64,000 nt of DNA from Copromyces sp. CBS 386.78 (GCA_030685235.1 MU839134.1:124001-188000); one strand, 5' to 3'; shown: positions 26,682 through 36,401, counted from the stretch's first letter. Numbers and translations: made by a program. The notes: generated from the sequence alone by a model not told the origin.

Positions 26682-26888
26682 ATGGCTTCCATTTGCTTCT
26701 ATGGAAACACTATTGCGCTAGGGAAAGGACCAAATTTGCTTCATCCCAAATGCAGCGTTTGCTGTGTTGTGCACGAGCTGGCTCCTCACGCGGCAAAGTT
26801 TTGTTCCATCTGTCAGGAGGAATCGGTTTGGAAGAGAGCCGCAAGCCACTGGTTTGGCTGCGGTAACGACACACCAGACTCTGCGTAG
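26682..26888 (+). CDS. Small two-CxxC putative zinc-binding protein
   Basis: Predicted protein of 68 residues. CSVC (about residues 24-27) and CSIC (about residues 42-45) are spaced like the two halves of a zinc ribbon or RING-like knuckle, with His residues between them. There are two overlapping ATGs (26,678 and 26,682); the second opens this frame. No signal peptide or membrane segment. A longer overlapping open frame from 26,285 lacks an ATG, so this gene could also be an exon of something larger. No family is recognised and expression evidence is needed to believe it. Confidence 0.3.
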   Translation: MASICFYGNTIALGKGPNLLHPKCSVCCVVHELAPHAAKFCSICQEESVWKRAASHWFGCGNDTPDSA

Positions 26889-27424
26889 AACGCTGCTGTC
26901 ATCAAACGGACTGCTCGCCATGTTGACAACTGAAGCAGCTCCCGCCGGAGGCCGAGATACTTAACTCAGACGCTCCCACCGACATTGAGGATGACTTGCT
27001 GCAGCGCCTAAAGGCGGAGGAGAAAAACGCCCTCGAACAGATGCCGCTAGTACCTCTACCAGTGCTAGGGCAATGATTTGGGAGTAAAGGAAGGTGAAGG
27101 GATTACATATGAGATAAAGGCAAACGCTCGTGACGGAACTAATGGTAGTGAATGGAACAATAGCAAATCAAGCTGCAATGGATCACGAAGTTTGGTTTGG
27201 GTCAGGTCTGACTAGGAGCTTGACGGCTCCAGAAGAGCAATGCCCGTTAGTACAGTCGCTTGACTTCAGACGAGAAAGTGTCGTGAATAGGGCGACAGCT
27301 GGCGGCGTTTCATCTCTTGATTCCCTATTATCTATGCCGTCTGGAGAAGATTTCAGTGACGTCCAAGTCCCATTCACTCGAAATCGGGAAGTCGTCCAAG
27401 TGGGCCACCACTCACCCACTGGAG

Positions 27425-27432
27425 TATTTATA
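27425..27432 (+). promoter_or_regulatory. TATA box (TATTTATA)
   Basis: The same TATTTATA form is found at 29,364 before the next gene. It lies about 90 bp before the open frame starting near 27,516. Confidence 0.45.
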
Positions 27433-27515
27433 CCCCCCCTCCTTGATCGAATTTCTTCTCTTACCCAATCCATTACCCAACTCAGCAAGATCAGCAAAAG
27501 CAAGCCCAAAAGCTT

Positions 27516-28496
27516 TTGACGAGATCCTCGCAGACGCCTCGTCGAACTTTTATATACCTCAACAAATCATCAGGTATCACCATCGGACTTCCACTCTATA
27601 AGTCCCCCTCAAGTGAGGCCCTTCGTCGCCAGGCTGAAGCTCAGGCGGCAGCGCAAGATGCTACTCGTCAGGCACAAGCTGCTGCCGACACGCGCCGCGC
27701 AAGGTCAGGCGCCCCTCCTCCTCGTCTCCGCCGTGAGGATGCCCAGCGGCGCACCTTCTCCGGCTCCTCCTCCGTGGCTGCTACGGGCACTGAACAGCGC
27801 CCAGTCGACCTCACTCGACCCTACCTCGAAGTTGAGGCTCCTGCTCAGCGTCGCCCTGGTCAGCGGCGCCCTGCCCCCCCTCCCCGCTTCGAGGCCTCGA
27901 TTCCTTCCACAGAGGACATGGACGTCGAGATGGCGGACATTGACGATGCGGCGAGTGCCGTTTTGTCCAGATACAGCCGCACTCGCTTTAACTCCAGCGA
28001 GTTAGCGACCCCCGCCGAAGAGGAGGAGATCCGCCTCCCCAACTACGGCACCCCGGATGTCGACTGGTCGACTCCGGAAATCGAGGCAACCAGCACCCCT
28101 CTCCGCGCCGCCCAATCCTCGACTCCCCGCGCCGCCCCCGCTCCCCAGCAGCAGCAGGGCGAGCAGCGCCAGCAGCGCCAGCAACCACAGGCTGGCCCGC
28201 CCCAAGGTCCAGGAAGACAAGATGATCGACATATTGTCGGCGGTCGTGGCGGCTTCGTGCAGGTTTTCGTGGACCAGAACCGTGGTCCAGTCGTGCAGGT
28301 CCAGGGCACAGGAGAAGGACAGTCTATTCCTCCTTCGCTTCGCTTGCCTCCACTTCCTCGACCTTCGGATGCCACAATTCGTGATCCTCGTCGCCGGGGG
28401 CTGCGGTTGTTAAACGGTCCTAGACAAAATACGAGCAATCAGTCCCGCGGTAGTAGTGGAAGCTGGTCGTCCTCTGGTCGTTCCGGTTCGTCCTAG
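27516..28496 (+). CDS. Proline/glutamine-rich PY-array protein, start unresolved
   Basis: Open frame of 326 codons, strongly coding in composition, low complexity. It has an Ala/Gln-rich N-terminal stretch, then PPPRLRREDAQRRTF (about residue 67 on), which matches the LRR[QE][DN]A segment of the array genes at 33.5, 36.0 and 37.0 kb. An acidic part follows (MDVEMADIDDAAS) and one LPxY motif (RLPNYGTP, about residue 173). The last third is Pro/Gln/Arg-rich with a Ser-rich tail. The expected start codon is missing: between the TATA box and 27,657 there is no ATG, and the first ATG (27,658) is in another frame. Possible explanations are a near-cognate start, an undetected upstream exon, or loss of the start. 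Confidence 0.55.
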   Translation: MTRSSQTPRRTFIYLNKSSGITIGLPLYKSPSSEALRRQAEAQAAAQDATRQAQAAADTRRARSGAPPPRLRREDAQRRTFSGSSSVAATGTEQRPVDLTRPYLEVEAPAQRRPGQRRPAPPPRFEASIPSTEDMDVEMADIDDAASAVLSRYSRTRFNSSELATPAEEEEIRLPNYGTPDVDWSTPEIEATSTPLRAAQSSTPRAAPAPQQQQGEQRQQRQQPQAGPPQGPGRQDDRHIVGGRGGFVQVFVDQNRGPVVQVQGTGEGQSIPPSLRLPPLPRPSDATIRDPRRRGLRLLNGPRQNTSNQSRGSSGSWSSSGRSGSS

Positions 28497-29363
28497 ATAG
28501 CTACCTGCATGGAAGAAGGCGTTCACTCAAGATGTCGATTTCAACGGCATGCCGATTCAGTTGGACAATCACCAACTTAGTGGTGGATTCACAACAGTCA
28601 TGAGCAGGATTCGAACACACGGTCTCTACGATCTACGATACCAGTAGGGATGCGAGCGTCCTCGCATACCGCTATACCACAGGCGTCCCTACACTATGGC
28701 ATGATGGGATTGGGAGCTTTTGAAGGCGATTGGACGTGGTTTTGGCATTGTTTCTGATAATGATGTGAGGAGGAGAGATGTCTTCGGCAGAGGGTCACAT
28801 GTGGGAAGAAAGAGCAAAAAGGTGGTGGCACAGTTCAGGGAGAGAAATGGTCAGATGGCATGGTAGCAGGCCATGGTTCATGCAATTAGACTTTTCGATC
28901 GGCTGGTCCGGGGAGTTCAACGCAGTTAGGCGCTGGTTATTGGGGAGTTAGGGTTTCGGTCATTTGGAAGCATATACCCGGAGACACTTGCCTCCATTCT
29001 TTCCAAGGCAGCAATTAATGAACGTATTCAAAAACATTACCGATATCTGTGCAAGTCGTGACCAACCCTATTGCATGATCTCTGCATTATCGCCTGTCGT
29101 CATTTCACACTGCGGACAATTTTCTCTCTTGGCTTCCGCTTCTTCCCATTTCCACCAAACCTTGCTCATTAGCTTCATCATTGCCTCGCCTTGTATTATG
29201 TCTCCAAAGTCACAATTATCATGCAACGTTTCTTCTTGAATCCGGTTTTACTTATGCAGGCATGCCTTGAAAGATGCATGGCAGTATGCCCGATACATGC
29301 AGTGCTTGTGGCCCGCGATATGTTTCTCCGCAGGACACGGTTTCCCTGAGTCTAGAGTAGAGG
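28497..29363. other. Intergenic stretch
   Basis: No gene supported apart from the tRNA-like sequence at 28,604-28,690. An open frame at 28,964-29,239 has no supporting signal. Confidence 0.4.
28604..28690 (-). other. tRNA-like sequence (A and B boxes, no clean cloverleaf)
   Basis: On the minus strand GTGGTATAGCGG fits a polymerase III A box and GTTCGAATCC fits a B box. A strong hairpin (ATGCGAG-GACG-CTCGCAT) sits where the anticodon arm should be, but its loop is too short, and the T-stem and acceptor stem do not pair. The two ends do not form a 7-bp stem. It could be a tRNA pseudogene, a tRNA with an intron that I cannot fold by eye, or the head of a SINE. Confidence 0.5.
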
Positions 29364-29372
29364 TATTTATAT
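29364..29372 (+). promoter_or_regulatory. TATA box (TATTTATAT)
   Basis: About 100 bp before the ATG at 29,470, in the sequence AGAGGTATTTATATC. Confidence 0.5.
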
Positions 29373-29469
29373 CTGCCCTGGGCCCCAGAGACATTTGCCC
29401 TCTCTTTTTTCCTCCATCATCTTTTCAACCAAGCCATCTATCAAGCACCCTCCACCCACTTCTCTACCA

Positions 29470-30435
29470 ATGTGCGCTTGCGATTGTCAATGTCCAAGGA
29501 CATCCCAGTCGCCCTCAGCTGATCCAGACTGGGAGAGCGGAATCCTCTTTCTCATTATTATGGGGATATTTGTTTGGTTGTGTAGCAACCCCTTGCCTCC
29601 TCACGAAGAAATGGGACTCCCGTTACACAAAAGCCACTCTCAACGCCAGCGAGAGTTGGAGCGAATGAGACTTGATTCCAAAACTAGGGAAGAAGCCGCA
29701 ACCATCCGCGTCCCTATCATGGGTGAAGGGGGGACTATTCCAATTCCAGTTGGAGTCGTACCTGGCTACAGAGATGCCTCAACTCAGACGGAGGCTACCG
29801 GCCGGGGGCAGCCTTCAACCCTCGGATATCCCAGAGACGATACTGAATATGGAACTCCATCTCCTCCGGATGCCCCTCGTCGGTTTTCCAGCTTCAACGG
29901 GGAGCCTTCTCCCCCTCCATACACTAGATATGATACTCGACATCGAGTCGCATTTCGTCAAGATTTCGCTAGCCTTCTTGCCAGCTTGCAACAAAGCCTC
30001 GACGCCCTGCAGCAGGAAATCGGACAAGAACGAATGCTTCCACAGCAGGAAGATAGTACCTGTTACGTGCCCCAACCGCTCGCCAGCTCGAACAGAGATA
30101 TTAACGCCTTGCAACAGCATCTTGAACCCAGAGGAGAACAGAGATCCCAACAAGGCCATCCCGTCGGAGATCCCGCTTCCTCTGATAGTACATCTGCTCT
30201 CAACAACTTAAACGAACGAGAAAGACAACAACGTGAACACGATGTTTCACTAGAGGTACCTGCTGCTCTAGGCGTCCCCCTTCTAGAGGATGACAGTGAC
30301 ATAACATGGGTTCTCGCACCCACGCCGAGAGATCAGTGGAAACAAGGACTCCTTGATGGGCCGGGGTACTGCGAGTGTTCTGGTTGCCAGTCTATATGGG
30401 GTAAACCTGATCGGTCTGGTCGTGGACCAAGGTAG
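29470..30435 (+). CDS. Single-pass membrane protein with PPPY motif
   Basis: Predicted 321 residues, starting at the first ATG after the TATA box. N terminus Cys-rich (MCACDCQCP), then one hydrophobic span of about 15 residues (GILFLIIMGIFVWLC, residues about 24-38), so probably membrane-anchored. A Pro/Ser-rich part contains SPPPYTRYD (about residue 155), a PPxY motif. A Gln/Leu-rich segment with heptad character follows (DFASLLASLQQSLDALQQ). The C terminus has YCECSGC and WGKP. It lacks the LRRxxA segment and shows only one PY motif, so it may be a functional partner of the array proteins or an unrelated gene. Inference: PPxY in a membrane protein suggests an adaptor for a Rsp5-type ubiquitin ligase. 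Confidence 0.6.
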   Translation: MCACDCQCPRTSQSPSADPDWESGILFLIIMGIFVWLCSNPLPPHEEMGLPLHKSHSQRQRELERMRLDSKTREEAATIRVPIMGEGGTIPIPVGVVPGYRDASTQTEATGRGQPSTLGYPRDDTEYGTPSPPDAPRRFSSFNGEPSPPPYTRYDTRHRVAFRQDFASLLASLQQSLDALQQEIGQERMLPQQEDSTCYVPQPLASSNRDINALQQHLEPRGEQRSQQGHPVGDPASSDSTSALNNLNERERQQREHDVSLEVPAALGVPLLEDDSDITWVLAPTPRDQWKQGLLDGPGYCECSGCQSIWGKPDRSGRGPR

Positions 30436-30689
30436 AGGTAGTAGAGGTGCCGAGGTGCGTATAGGACAAGACAATGAGTGTATGACTGAGGTCGACGATG
30501 GAACGGAGACGCAACTTTCATCGACAGCTAACACGACACGTCTTGAAGTCGGGTTTGTAGCATGGATTTGGAAGCCTTTTACTGCTTTCGAGGACGGAAA
30601 GGGGAGTCGCACTTCGGAGAGACATTATGGAACCGGGATGGCCTGCCTCGCTAGGCAAAGTTTGGTCTGACCCGGATGTTTTCCCATAG

Positions 30690-31700
30690 AGCTATATAAC
30701 GTCCGCTTTTGAGGACCGCTTTACCATCCTCATCGATCAATGCGACATGGATGACGCTATGAAGGTGCACTACCTTCCCTTCGTAACAAGGTCAACAAGG
30801 TCGTCCGCGATGCCATCGCTCACTAGTACCCGCTCCCGACGGATAACGATTACGCTAAATAGCTCGAAATAACCCGCTCCCTAGCCTAGAGCTACGAAGA
30901 CAACGTTCACTACGAGAAACTCGCCAACCCGTTCTACAAGCCGTCCTCTACGAGCAACAACAATAACAACACCACCTCCTCTTCGGAGCAACCCGTTAGC
31001 CAGGGCGGCAATACGATAGACTGCGATTCAATGTCTGCTACCGACATCACCATGCGCAGCATAATCTCTCAAGAGATCTTCGAGCACCGCATGAAGACTG
31101 GAGCTTGCACCCGCTGCGGTCGTAAGAACCATTTCTCCGCCGCATGCCGTAGCCGCATCAACTTCAACAAGGACCCCCCCGCTTCCACCCGTGGTCCTCT
31201 ATTTACATGTAGGTAGGTACTGGTTTTTCATCACAGCTATATGCATAACGATTCCCTCGAATGCCTTTCCTCGTACCTCCACGGTCTTTGTCCGTGACGC
31301 GCTGATACTATTCCGATGCCTCACCATTACCACCAAAGTCATCAGTCACCTCTTCCAGTCTTGCAAAGAACAGTGTTCAGAGGGAAGATCTTGTTACGCT
31401 TGGAACTGATCGGGCGTGAATATTGTGGACTCCTCTGCGACCGACAAAGCTGCTTCTACTCCAGCTGCCACTCCAAGCCAACCTGCTCCCAACAACCGAA
31501 AGCGCAGGGTACCCGCGACTCCGCCGGCTCCGTAACGTCTGGCGGAATCCTATGAACTCGAGGATATCATAATCAATGAACCTATGACCGACAACTGTGA
31601 TCAAGTACGTCGCAAAGTCAACCGCGCTCTCGATACAGGCCAGGCATCATCACCAAGACGGCCTTGGCCGGAGAGATTGGCGTGAGCGTAAAGTCTTTCA
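30690..31700 (+). pseudogene. gag: Gypsy-type gag-protease remnant in GC-normal DNA
   Basis: Reads as a retrotransposon gag: DRFTILIDQCDMDDAMKV-like start, then SYEDNVHYEKLANPFY, and a complete zinc knuckle CTRCGRKNHFSAAC (about 31,108-31,150, CX2CX4HX4C). Stops at about 30,823, 30,858 and 30,880 all read TAG where CAG would fit. After about 31,420 a spacer and the start of a protease-like segment (ITKTALAGEIG) follow in broken frames. It is not AT-rich, so it has had little mutation compared with the flanks, and it is a different family from the flank Gypsy elements. Confidence 0.65.
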
Positions 31701-31776
31701 CCGGCTTTCTTCGCGAGTACGGTGCCTTCAAAGGCCAAGGCTACAGCTCCCACTCAACCTGAACCTTGGGTAGAAG

Positions 31777-31882
31777 GGCTGTTCGGTGGTCAAGTGTTCA
31801 GATCTGGCGACCATGGAGGAAGTGAACGTGGAACCTTGGCACACCTAGCGAACCTTGAGGTCCCTTGGCGGGCATACTTAAA
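31777..31882 (+). promoter_or_regulatory. Shared array promoter block, copy 1
   Basis: GGGCTGTTCGGTG, GTTCAGATCTGGCGACC, GGAACCTTGG and a weak TATA-like ACTTAAAG in the same order as at 33.2, 35.8, 36.8 and 39.7 kb. It lies about 130 bp before the ATG at 32,013. Confidence 0.55.
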
Positions 31883-32012
31883 GCCGTCGACAGCATGGGA
31901 GCCGCCTCAACCTCTTCCAACTTTCTTCCGCATGCAACACGCATTCCTGCGCCAACATCCAACGCGATCTCCAACACAACACCGCCATAAACATCCCAAC
32001 ATCACCCTCAAA

Positions 32013-32771
32013 ATGAACGGCCATTATATTATTGTCCGATCCCTAGATCATGAAGATCTTATTTACTTGAATGTCTGGGTTCCGTCTTACGACCCCAATG
32101 CCCCCCCGTGCTATCAATCGGCGGTTCTCCCCCAAGGCGTATACAACAACTTGGTAGCCGAATTTGAAGCGGACACAGCATACGTCCCATACGTCCATGA
32201 AGTCCTCGGGGGAAGATTTATTCCACCACCCGAACTTGCTATCCTTGCTCGGCGTGTACGCCGTGGTACGTTCGACCATCCCCTCCTATGCTCCACGACC
32301 TAGTGATGACTAACCTGATGTCGCTCACCAGCTTTCCGCCTAGCCGCCCGTGACCTTCGCATCGCGCAGGGGCTCGAGGTTTTGACTTTTGATGCGGAAA
32401 AATTCGATCCCCTCCCGGTCTACACGAAACTGCCATCAACCGACGAAACGACGGTGGCCCTCCGGGAGACTTCTTCGTGGACCCCGTTTGAGGGGCTTCC
32501 GAACTACCTTGCTGCAGCGGGAATCGATAATGTCGTTGCGGGAAAAAAGAGGAAGCGAGCAAGGTGGGATCAAGGACGCTTGATCGTGAAGAGATTATAT
32601 GTAGAGGACATGGAGAGTGAACCGGTAAGTTCCAGCAGTGCATGCCCCTGAATCTACTATACACCACTACAGGACGTCAAACTCACACTTGCCATTTCTT
32701 AGGTCGAGGAAGACGGTGATATTGATAGCTTGACGGAATCTCTCAAGAAGCTCAGCCTGTTCTGTAAGTAA
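32013..32771 (+). CDS. PY-array protein, three exons
   Basis: Exons 32,013-32,265, 32,332-32,624 and 32,703-32,771; both introns are GT-AG (GTACGT, GTAAGT), the first with branch site GACTAAC. Phases match across each junction. The product is 204 residues. Paired PY-type motif: DPLPVYTKLPSTDETT (about residue 116 on) and GLPNYL 28 residues later. A basic cluster (KKRKRAR) resembling a nuclear signal follows. The acidic tail ends SLKKLSLFCK. No enzyme domain. The N-terminal part (MNGHYIIVRSLDHEDLIYL) is not shared with the other members. A further intron at GTAAGT 32,764 is possible and would change only the last two residues. Confidence 0.65.
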
Positions 32772-33249
32772 TCCCATAGTAGGTATCCATCTCTAGTAAA
32801 ATTCCGTCTACTTGGTGTATCAGCCGCTAACCAAATGACAGAGGAACATCATGCTATTGTACGGTACTATGGTCATAGACGATGAACATCAGTGAAGAAT
32901 CAACTGTATTAGATGTTACTCACGGAGGAGATACTCGGAATCTTGGGAGTAACAAACAGCTAGAATGTTGGAATACTGTAACGATTTCAATCAGGCGTTT
33001 CCTCACACTTGTCCATGGCATTTCGTTTCTCAGGCGATGTTGTAGTGTAGCCACCTCTAGGTCCCAAGTTCATACCTACAGGTATCGTGATACTATCTCT
33101 TGTTATCGTTAGATACGCCGTCGTTGCCTGTGATGCTAGACACCTTGTTTCAATGACTGAGGATTACTGTCGAGAACATGAAACCTGACTTTACATCCAT
33201 CAAATGGCAGTGAATGGTAGGACCTTTCATGGTATTGGTGAAGTGGCCA

Positions 33250-33332
33250 CAACAATGTTCAACCTAGCGACCGCGGAAACCGGATGGAATCAGAACCTTG
33301 GTCCAGACTAGTCCTCACGCACATCTATAAAA
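33250..33332 (+). promoter_or_regulatory. Shared array promoter block, copy 2, with TATA box
   Basis: AATGTTCAACCTAGCGACC, GGAAACC, AGAACCTTGG and then TCTATAAAACC (TATAAAA at 33,326-33,332), about 140 bp before the ATG. Confidence 0.65.
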
Positions 33333-33472
33333 CCGTCAACAACAAATTCCAAATTTCTTCCTTTCCTTTTCTTTCCAACACAACTTTACACACAAATTTC
33401 CACATAACGGAAACACACCACATCCCACCACCACGCAAGGAAAGAAAAGACTCTTATCCCACCAAAGCAAAG

Positions 33473-34231
33473 ATGCCCGCCGAAAGAACCAACCCTCGTC
33501 GCACCAGACAAGCCACCAACAGCCCGCGCCCCTCGCTTCGCCGACAAGACGCAGTCGTCCACGAGACTGTCTACGATCACGACGGACAAGCCATCGACTT
33601 CGGCATCTACACCGATCAGGTCATGGAAATTCTCAACGCTTTGTCCGGTGGTCGAGCACAAGTCCAGCCTCCCCGTCGTGGTGCGTCAAGTTCAATCCTT
33701 CGCATCCTTTAGTCCCCTAATAAGCCGTACTAATTTCGTATCGCTCGTTGGTAGAGATTCCTCGTTCCGCTCGTCACGCACCGTATCCCGTGAGGAGGGC
33801 TGCTCGGTATTTTAATACCGAGGATGTAGATCCACCTCCTACCTACACCAAGCTTCCTGAGGCTGGAGAAGCGACTGTGGATATCACCGTGTTGCCCGAC
33901 GAATCGTTGCCGGAGTACGAGGAGGAAAGGAAGGAAGAAGTCGGGGATAAGGAATCGGTGTCTAGAGGTATGTCTGGAGGTACCTACTATTCGTGGATCT
34001 TCTTCAGCATGACGTTTTGAGGTTGAACTCATGCTGACTGTTGCCTGGAAGTTCAAGGTTGAAGCAAACGAGGTGCGTCGACTGGAGGCGGAGGGAAGTA
34101 AGCCGCGGAGACGACTGGAGTACGAAATTGTCCGGGGCAAACCAGACATCACTGATGAAGACATGGTACAAAATGAGGAATCAAAACGTAGAGGTATCGC
34201 GTGCAGTGATAGGTTTGGGGAATGCTCATAG
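33473..34231 (+). CDS. PY-array protein, three exons
   Basis: Exons 33,473-33,680, 33,755-33,967 and 34,065-34,231. Intron 1 has donor GTGCGT and branch GTACTAAT, intron 2 has donor GTATGT and branch GCTGACT; the frame is kept through both. The N terminus has SLRRQDAVVHETVYDHDGQA (residues about 22-41), the segment shared with the 36.0 and 37.0 kb genes. The second exon carries PPPTYTKLPEAGEATVDI and, 24 residues after the first Tyr, SLPEYEEE. The tail is acidic and basic mixed (RRLEAEGSKPRRR). Exon 3 acceptor (GAAG/CA) is the least certain part. The gene ends only 20 bp before a TIR transposon. Confidence 0.65.
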
Positions 34232-34622
34232 GTATATCAGGAGTTAGAGTTGTGTTCGGTGACCCAGTATGCCAGTATCGTAGAGGTTGCATTACTGTTG
34301 ATGGCCTGCAGCGAAATCGCTGTACAGTAATGCAACAGTAATGCACCCCAACCTACCCCTATAACAGTCTCGTGTTCGTTGGTACTGTTGCGCTGAAAAT
34401 CCTCTTATACTGGTATAAACATGGGGTTTTCCGCAGTATAAAAACGAAGAAAGCAGTAAAATCTCCAACAATTTCTAGCCTTCTGATTGGTCAAATGCAG
34501 GCCATTGGGGGAGTTGGGGGAAATGCAGCGACCTACATCGACTTGCAGATTTTTACTGGAAAACAGCCGAACGCAAAAATCACGGCAGTATGCTGTTGCT
34601 TACTGCCATATAAACTTCCTTA

Positions 34623-35274
34623 AGGCCTGTTCGTTTCCGCAGTAGTGGTTTTCCCTTAACTGCCCTCTTAACGCGCATAGTCCGCAGCTGCAATCCTGCA
34701 ACATTAAGGCAGCGTTAAGGTAGGCCAAGACTTTGGCTGCAAGATGGAAAGAGGTGCTTAACATCGGGAGCTCTCCTCCTTTCTACTTTTCTTCTTTCTT
34801 TCTCTTTCTTCCTCCTTTTCATCAACACCACCATCCTTTTCATTATTACTACCATCCTTTTCATCACCACCATCCTTTTCATCACCACCATCCTTTTCAT
34901 CATCACCACCATCCTTTTCATCACCATCCTTCTTATAGTATTTGCAACGGCCATTCCCTATATTTATAGGGGGTTGAACGTTATAGTTGTATTTAACCGT
35001 AGTTCTTACCGCACTACAGCTCAAAATCGAGCAGTCTGGCAGTAAGAACTGCTGTTAAGGATTTCGAAGATTCTAGCCTTCTAATTGGCCAGATCGAAGA
35101 TTTGGGGTAAGTACAGGTGGTTGCAGGTGGTTGCAGGGCGTGCATGAAAAATAAGGTTTTTTTAACGAACGCAAAAAGGAGCAGTAGGGCAGTAATGCGT
35201 TATATCGTTACTGCGACCCGAATACTGCAAAAATCTTAACTGGTTAACTTCTTACAGCGGAAACGAACAGGCCT
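34623..35274. mobile_element. Tourist/PIF-Harbinger-like MITE nested in the 34.25 kb element
   Basis: Perfect 18-bp terminal inverted repeats (AGGCCTGTTCGTTTCCGC) and a TTA duplication at 34,620-34,622 and 35,275-35,277. A three-base TWA target and GGCCTGTTCG-like ends are typical of PIF/Harbinger MITEs. 652 bp, no transposase. Confidence 0.75.
34799..34931. repeat. CATCCTTTTCATCACCAC tandem repeat
   Basis: Imperfect 15- to 18-bp units inside the nested MITE. Its translations are artefactual low-complexity Lys/Asp or His/Pro strings. Confidence 0.8.
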
Positions 35275-35307
35275 TTACTGTTACTGGCATACTGGGTGAC
35301 CGAACAC

Positions 35308-35759
35308 GGCTTAGGAATTCGTACAGTCTCCACGTCCTAAACTAGATATTACCTACGCCTTTATCGCTCTGTTATTATCCTTAATTAGAACACCTTTTTA
35401 TACAAGTCAAGTTTAATGGGGTGTTAAGTGACCCTTTTCCTGTGCACTGAACTTTGTTGACAAAGATCGACTTGTTTCTGGGGGTCAAGGGAGCTGCAAC
35501 TACCCCGGCCAAAATCTGCACCCACTCTCCCTCGCCTATCACACTCGATAATATCTTTTTATAAACCCCTAATGTCTGCTTCTAATCCTGTGCAGTCGAT
35601 TCTAGGATCTCGGGAAGATCCCGTATAGGCGGTACGTTACCTGGAACGCAGCTTTGTACCCGTGTAGGGGACATATCACCTGAACAAGGTTTCTGTTACA
35701 GATGGGTTGCTTTGGAGATCACAATTGGAAACCTGGATAACCTGTGTTCAATCGAAATG
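35308..35759. other. Intergenic stretch
   Basis: No gene, RNA or clear repeat seen between the transposon end and the next promoter block. Confidence 0.4.
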
Positions 35760-35761
35760 GT

Positions 35762-35850
35762 AGGACTGTTCAGTGAAGTGTCGGTGTTCAACTTGCCCGG
35801 CGAACGAGGAAATTGAATTAGAACCTTGGAAGGCAAGGACGTCTATAAAA
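35762..35850 (+). promoter_or_regulatory. Shared array promoter block, copy 3, with TATA box
   Basis: GGACTGTTCAGTGAAGTGTC, GTTCAACTTGCCCGGCGA, GGAAA, AGAACCTTGG and TCTATAAAA (TATAAAA at 35,844-35,850). The first 20 bases match the 36.78 kb copy except near one position. The ATG is 110 bp downstream. Confidence 0.75.
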
Positions 35851-35959
35851 TTATCGACACACAAGAGCAGCTGCGACCTTCCCTTTTTTCACCACAACTG
35901 CGCACACATTTTGCACATTCAGGACCACCCACAAAAGTCTTCTAGGACCAAGCAATAAA

Positions 35960-36401
35960 ATGACTTCCACACGCACAAACGCTCGCCGCTCTGGCCCTCG
36001 GGCCAACTACCAACCTCCCACCCTCCGACGACAGGACGCTGAAGTCATTTACGAGCCGGCGCACGACCAAGGCCACGACGCTTCCGCCAACCGTCGTTTC
36101 AGAGTCACTCCTGCCATGTACAACGCCGTGAACAACGCTGCAAGGAACGGTCTGCGAATCGAAGCCGCGCCGCAAGGCCCGCAACTTCCGGCCTACACCA
36201 GGCACCCCAGCGCCGACGAGACTACCATGGAGATGTCATCTTCCGAAGCGCTCCCCAGCTATACCGAGGCCATCTCTAGCGAGGAGCAGGAACAGACAAA
36301 GAACAGCAACGAAGGTGAGTCTCCCGGCCGCTAGCCTGCTCCTACCTCTGGAACGTCAAGTTTTTGCTAATCTTTCTACAGTGCCTCCTCGCTCCCAGTA
36401 G
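35960..36401 (+). CDS. PY-array protein with terminal micro-exon
   Basis: Exons 35,960-36,314 and 36,382-36,401; intron donor GTGAGT, branch GCTAAT, acceptor TACAG. Product 124 residues. Residues about 19-33 read PTLRRQDAEVIYEPA. A short middle part follows, then QLPAYTRHPSADETTMEM (about residue 75) and ALPSYTEAIS 22 residues after the first Tyr. The micro-exon completes the C terminus as EVPPRSQ. The same arrangement, with the intron in the same phase, is present in the 36,992 gene, so the two are recent tandem duplicates. No signal peptide, no membrane span. Role unknown; the paired LPxY motifs suggest binding of WW domains. Confidence 0.75.

Larger units (their letters stand above)
34252..35307. 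mobile_element. Non-autonomous TIR DNA element with 26-bp ends
   Basis: Terminal inverted repeats of 26 bp at 34,252-34,277 and 35,282-35,307, starting GTGTTCGGT and ending ATGCCAGTA, with one mismatch. No transposase is visible. Inside the left end TTGCATTACTGT (34,287-34,298) and ACAGTAATGCAACAGTAATGC (about 34,322-34,342) form a hairpin. A second element (34,623-35,274) is inserted in it. No clear target duplication, so the superfamily is open. Confidence 0.75.

Noticed and set aside
26285..26866. 193-codon frame with a signal-peptide-like start
   Set aside because: It has no ATG; the hydrophobic start is read from a TTG codon, and no intron that would supply a start was found.
28002..28438. 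Minus-strand frames opposite the 27.5 kb gene
   Set aside because: They mirror the Pro/Gln/Arg-rich codons of the plus-strand gene and consist of Gly/Ala/Leu/Trp low-complexity runs.
30353..30670. 105-codon frame overlapping the end of the membrane PPPY gene
   Set aside because: Shifted frame inside and just after that gene, no start context or splice signal of its own.
34715..35024. Lys/Asp/Met-rich and His/Pro-rich proteins
   Set aside because: Translations of the CATCCTTTTCATCACCAC repeat inside a MITE.
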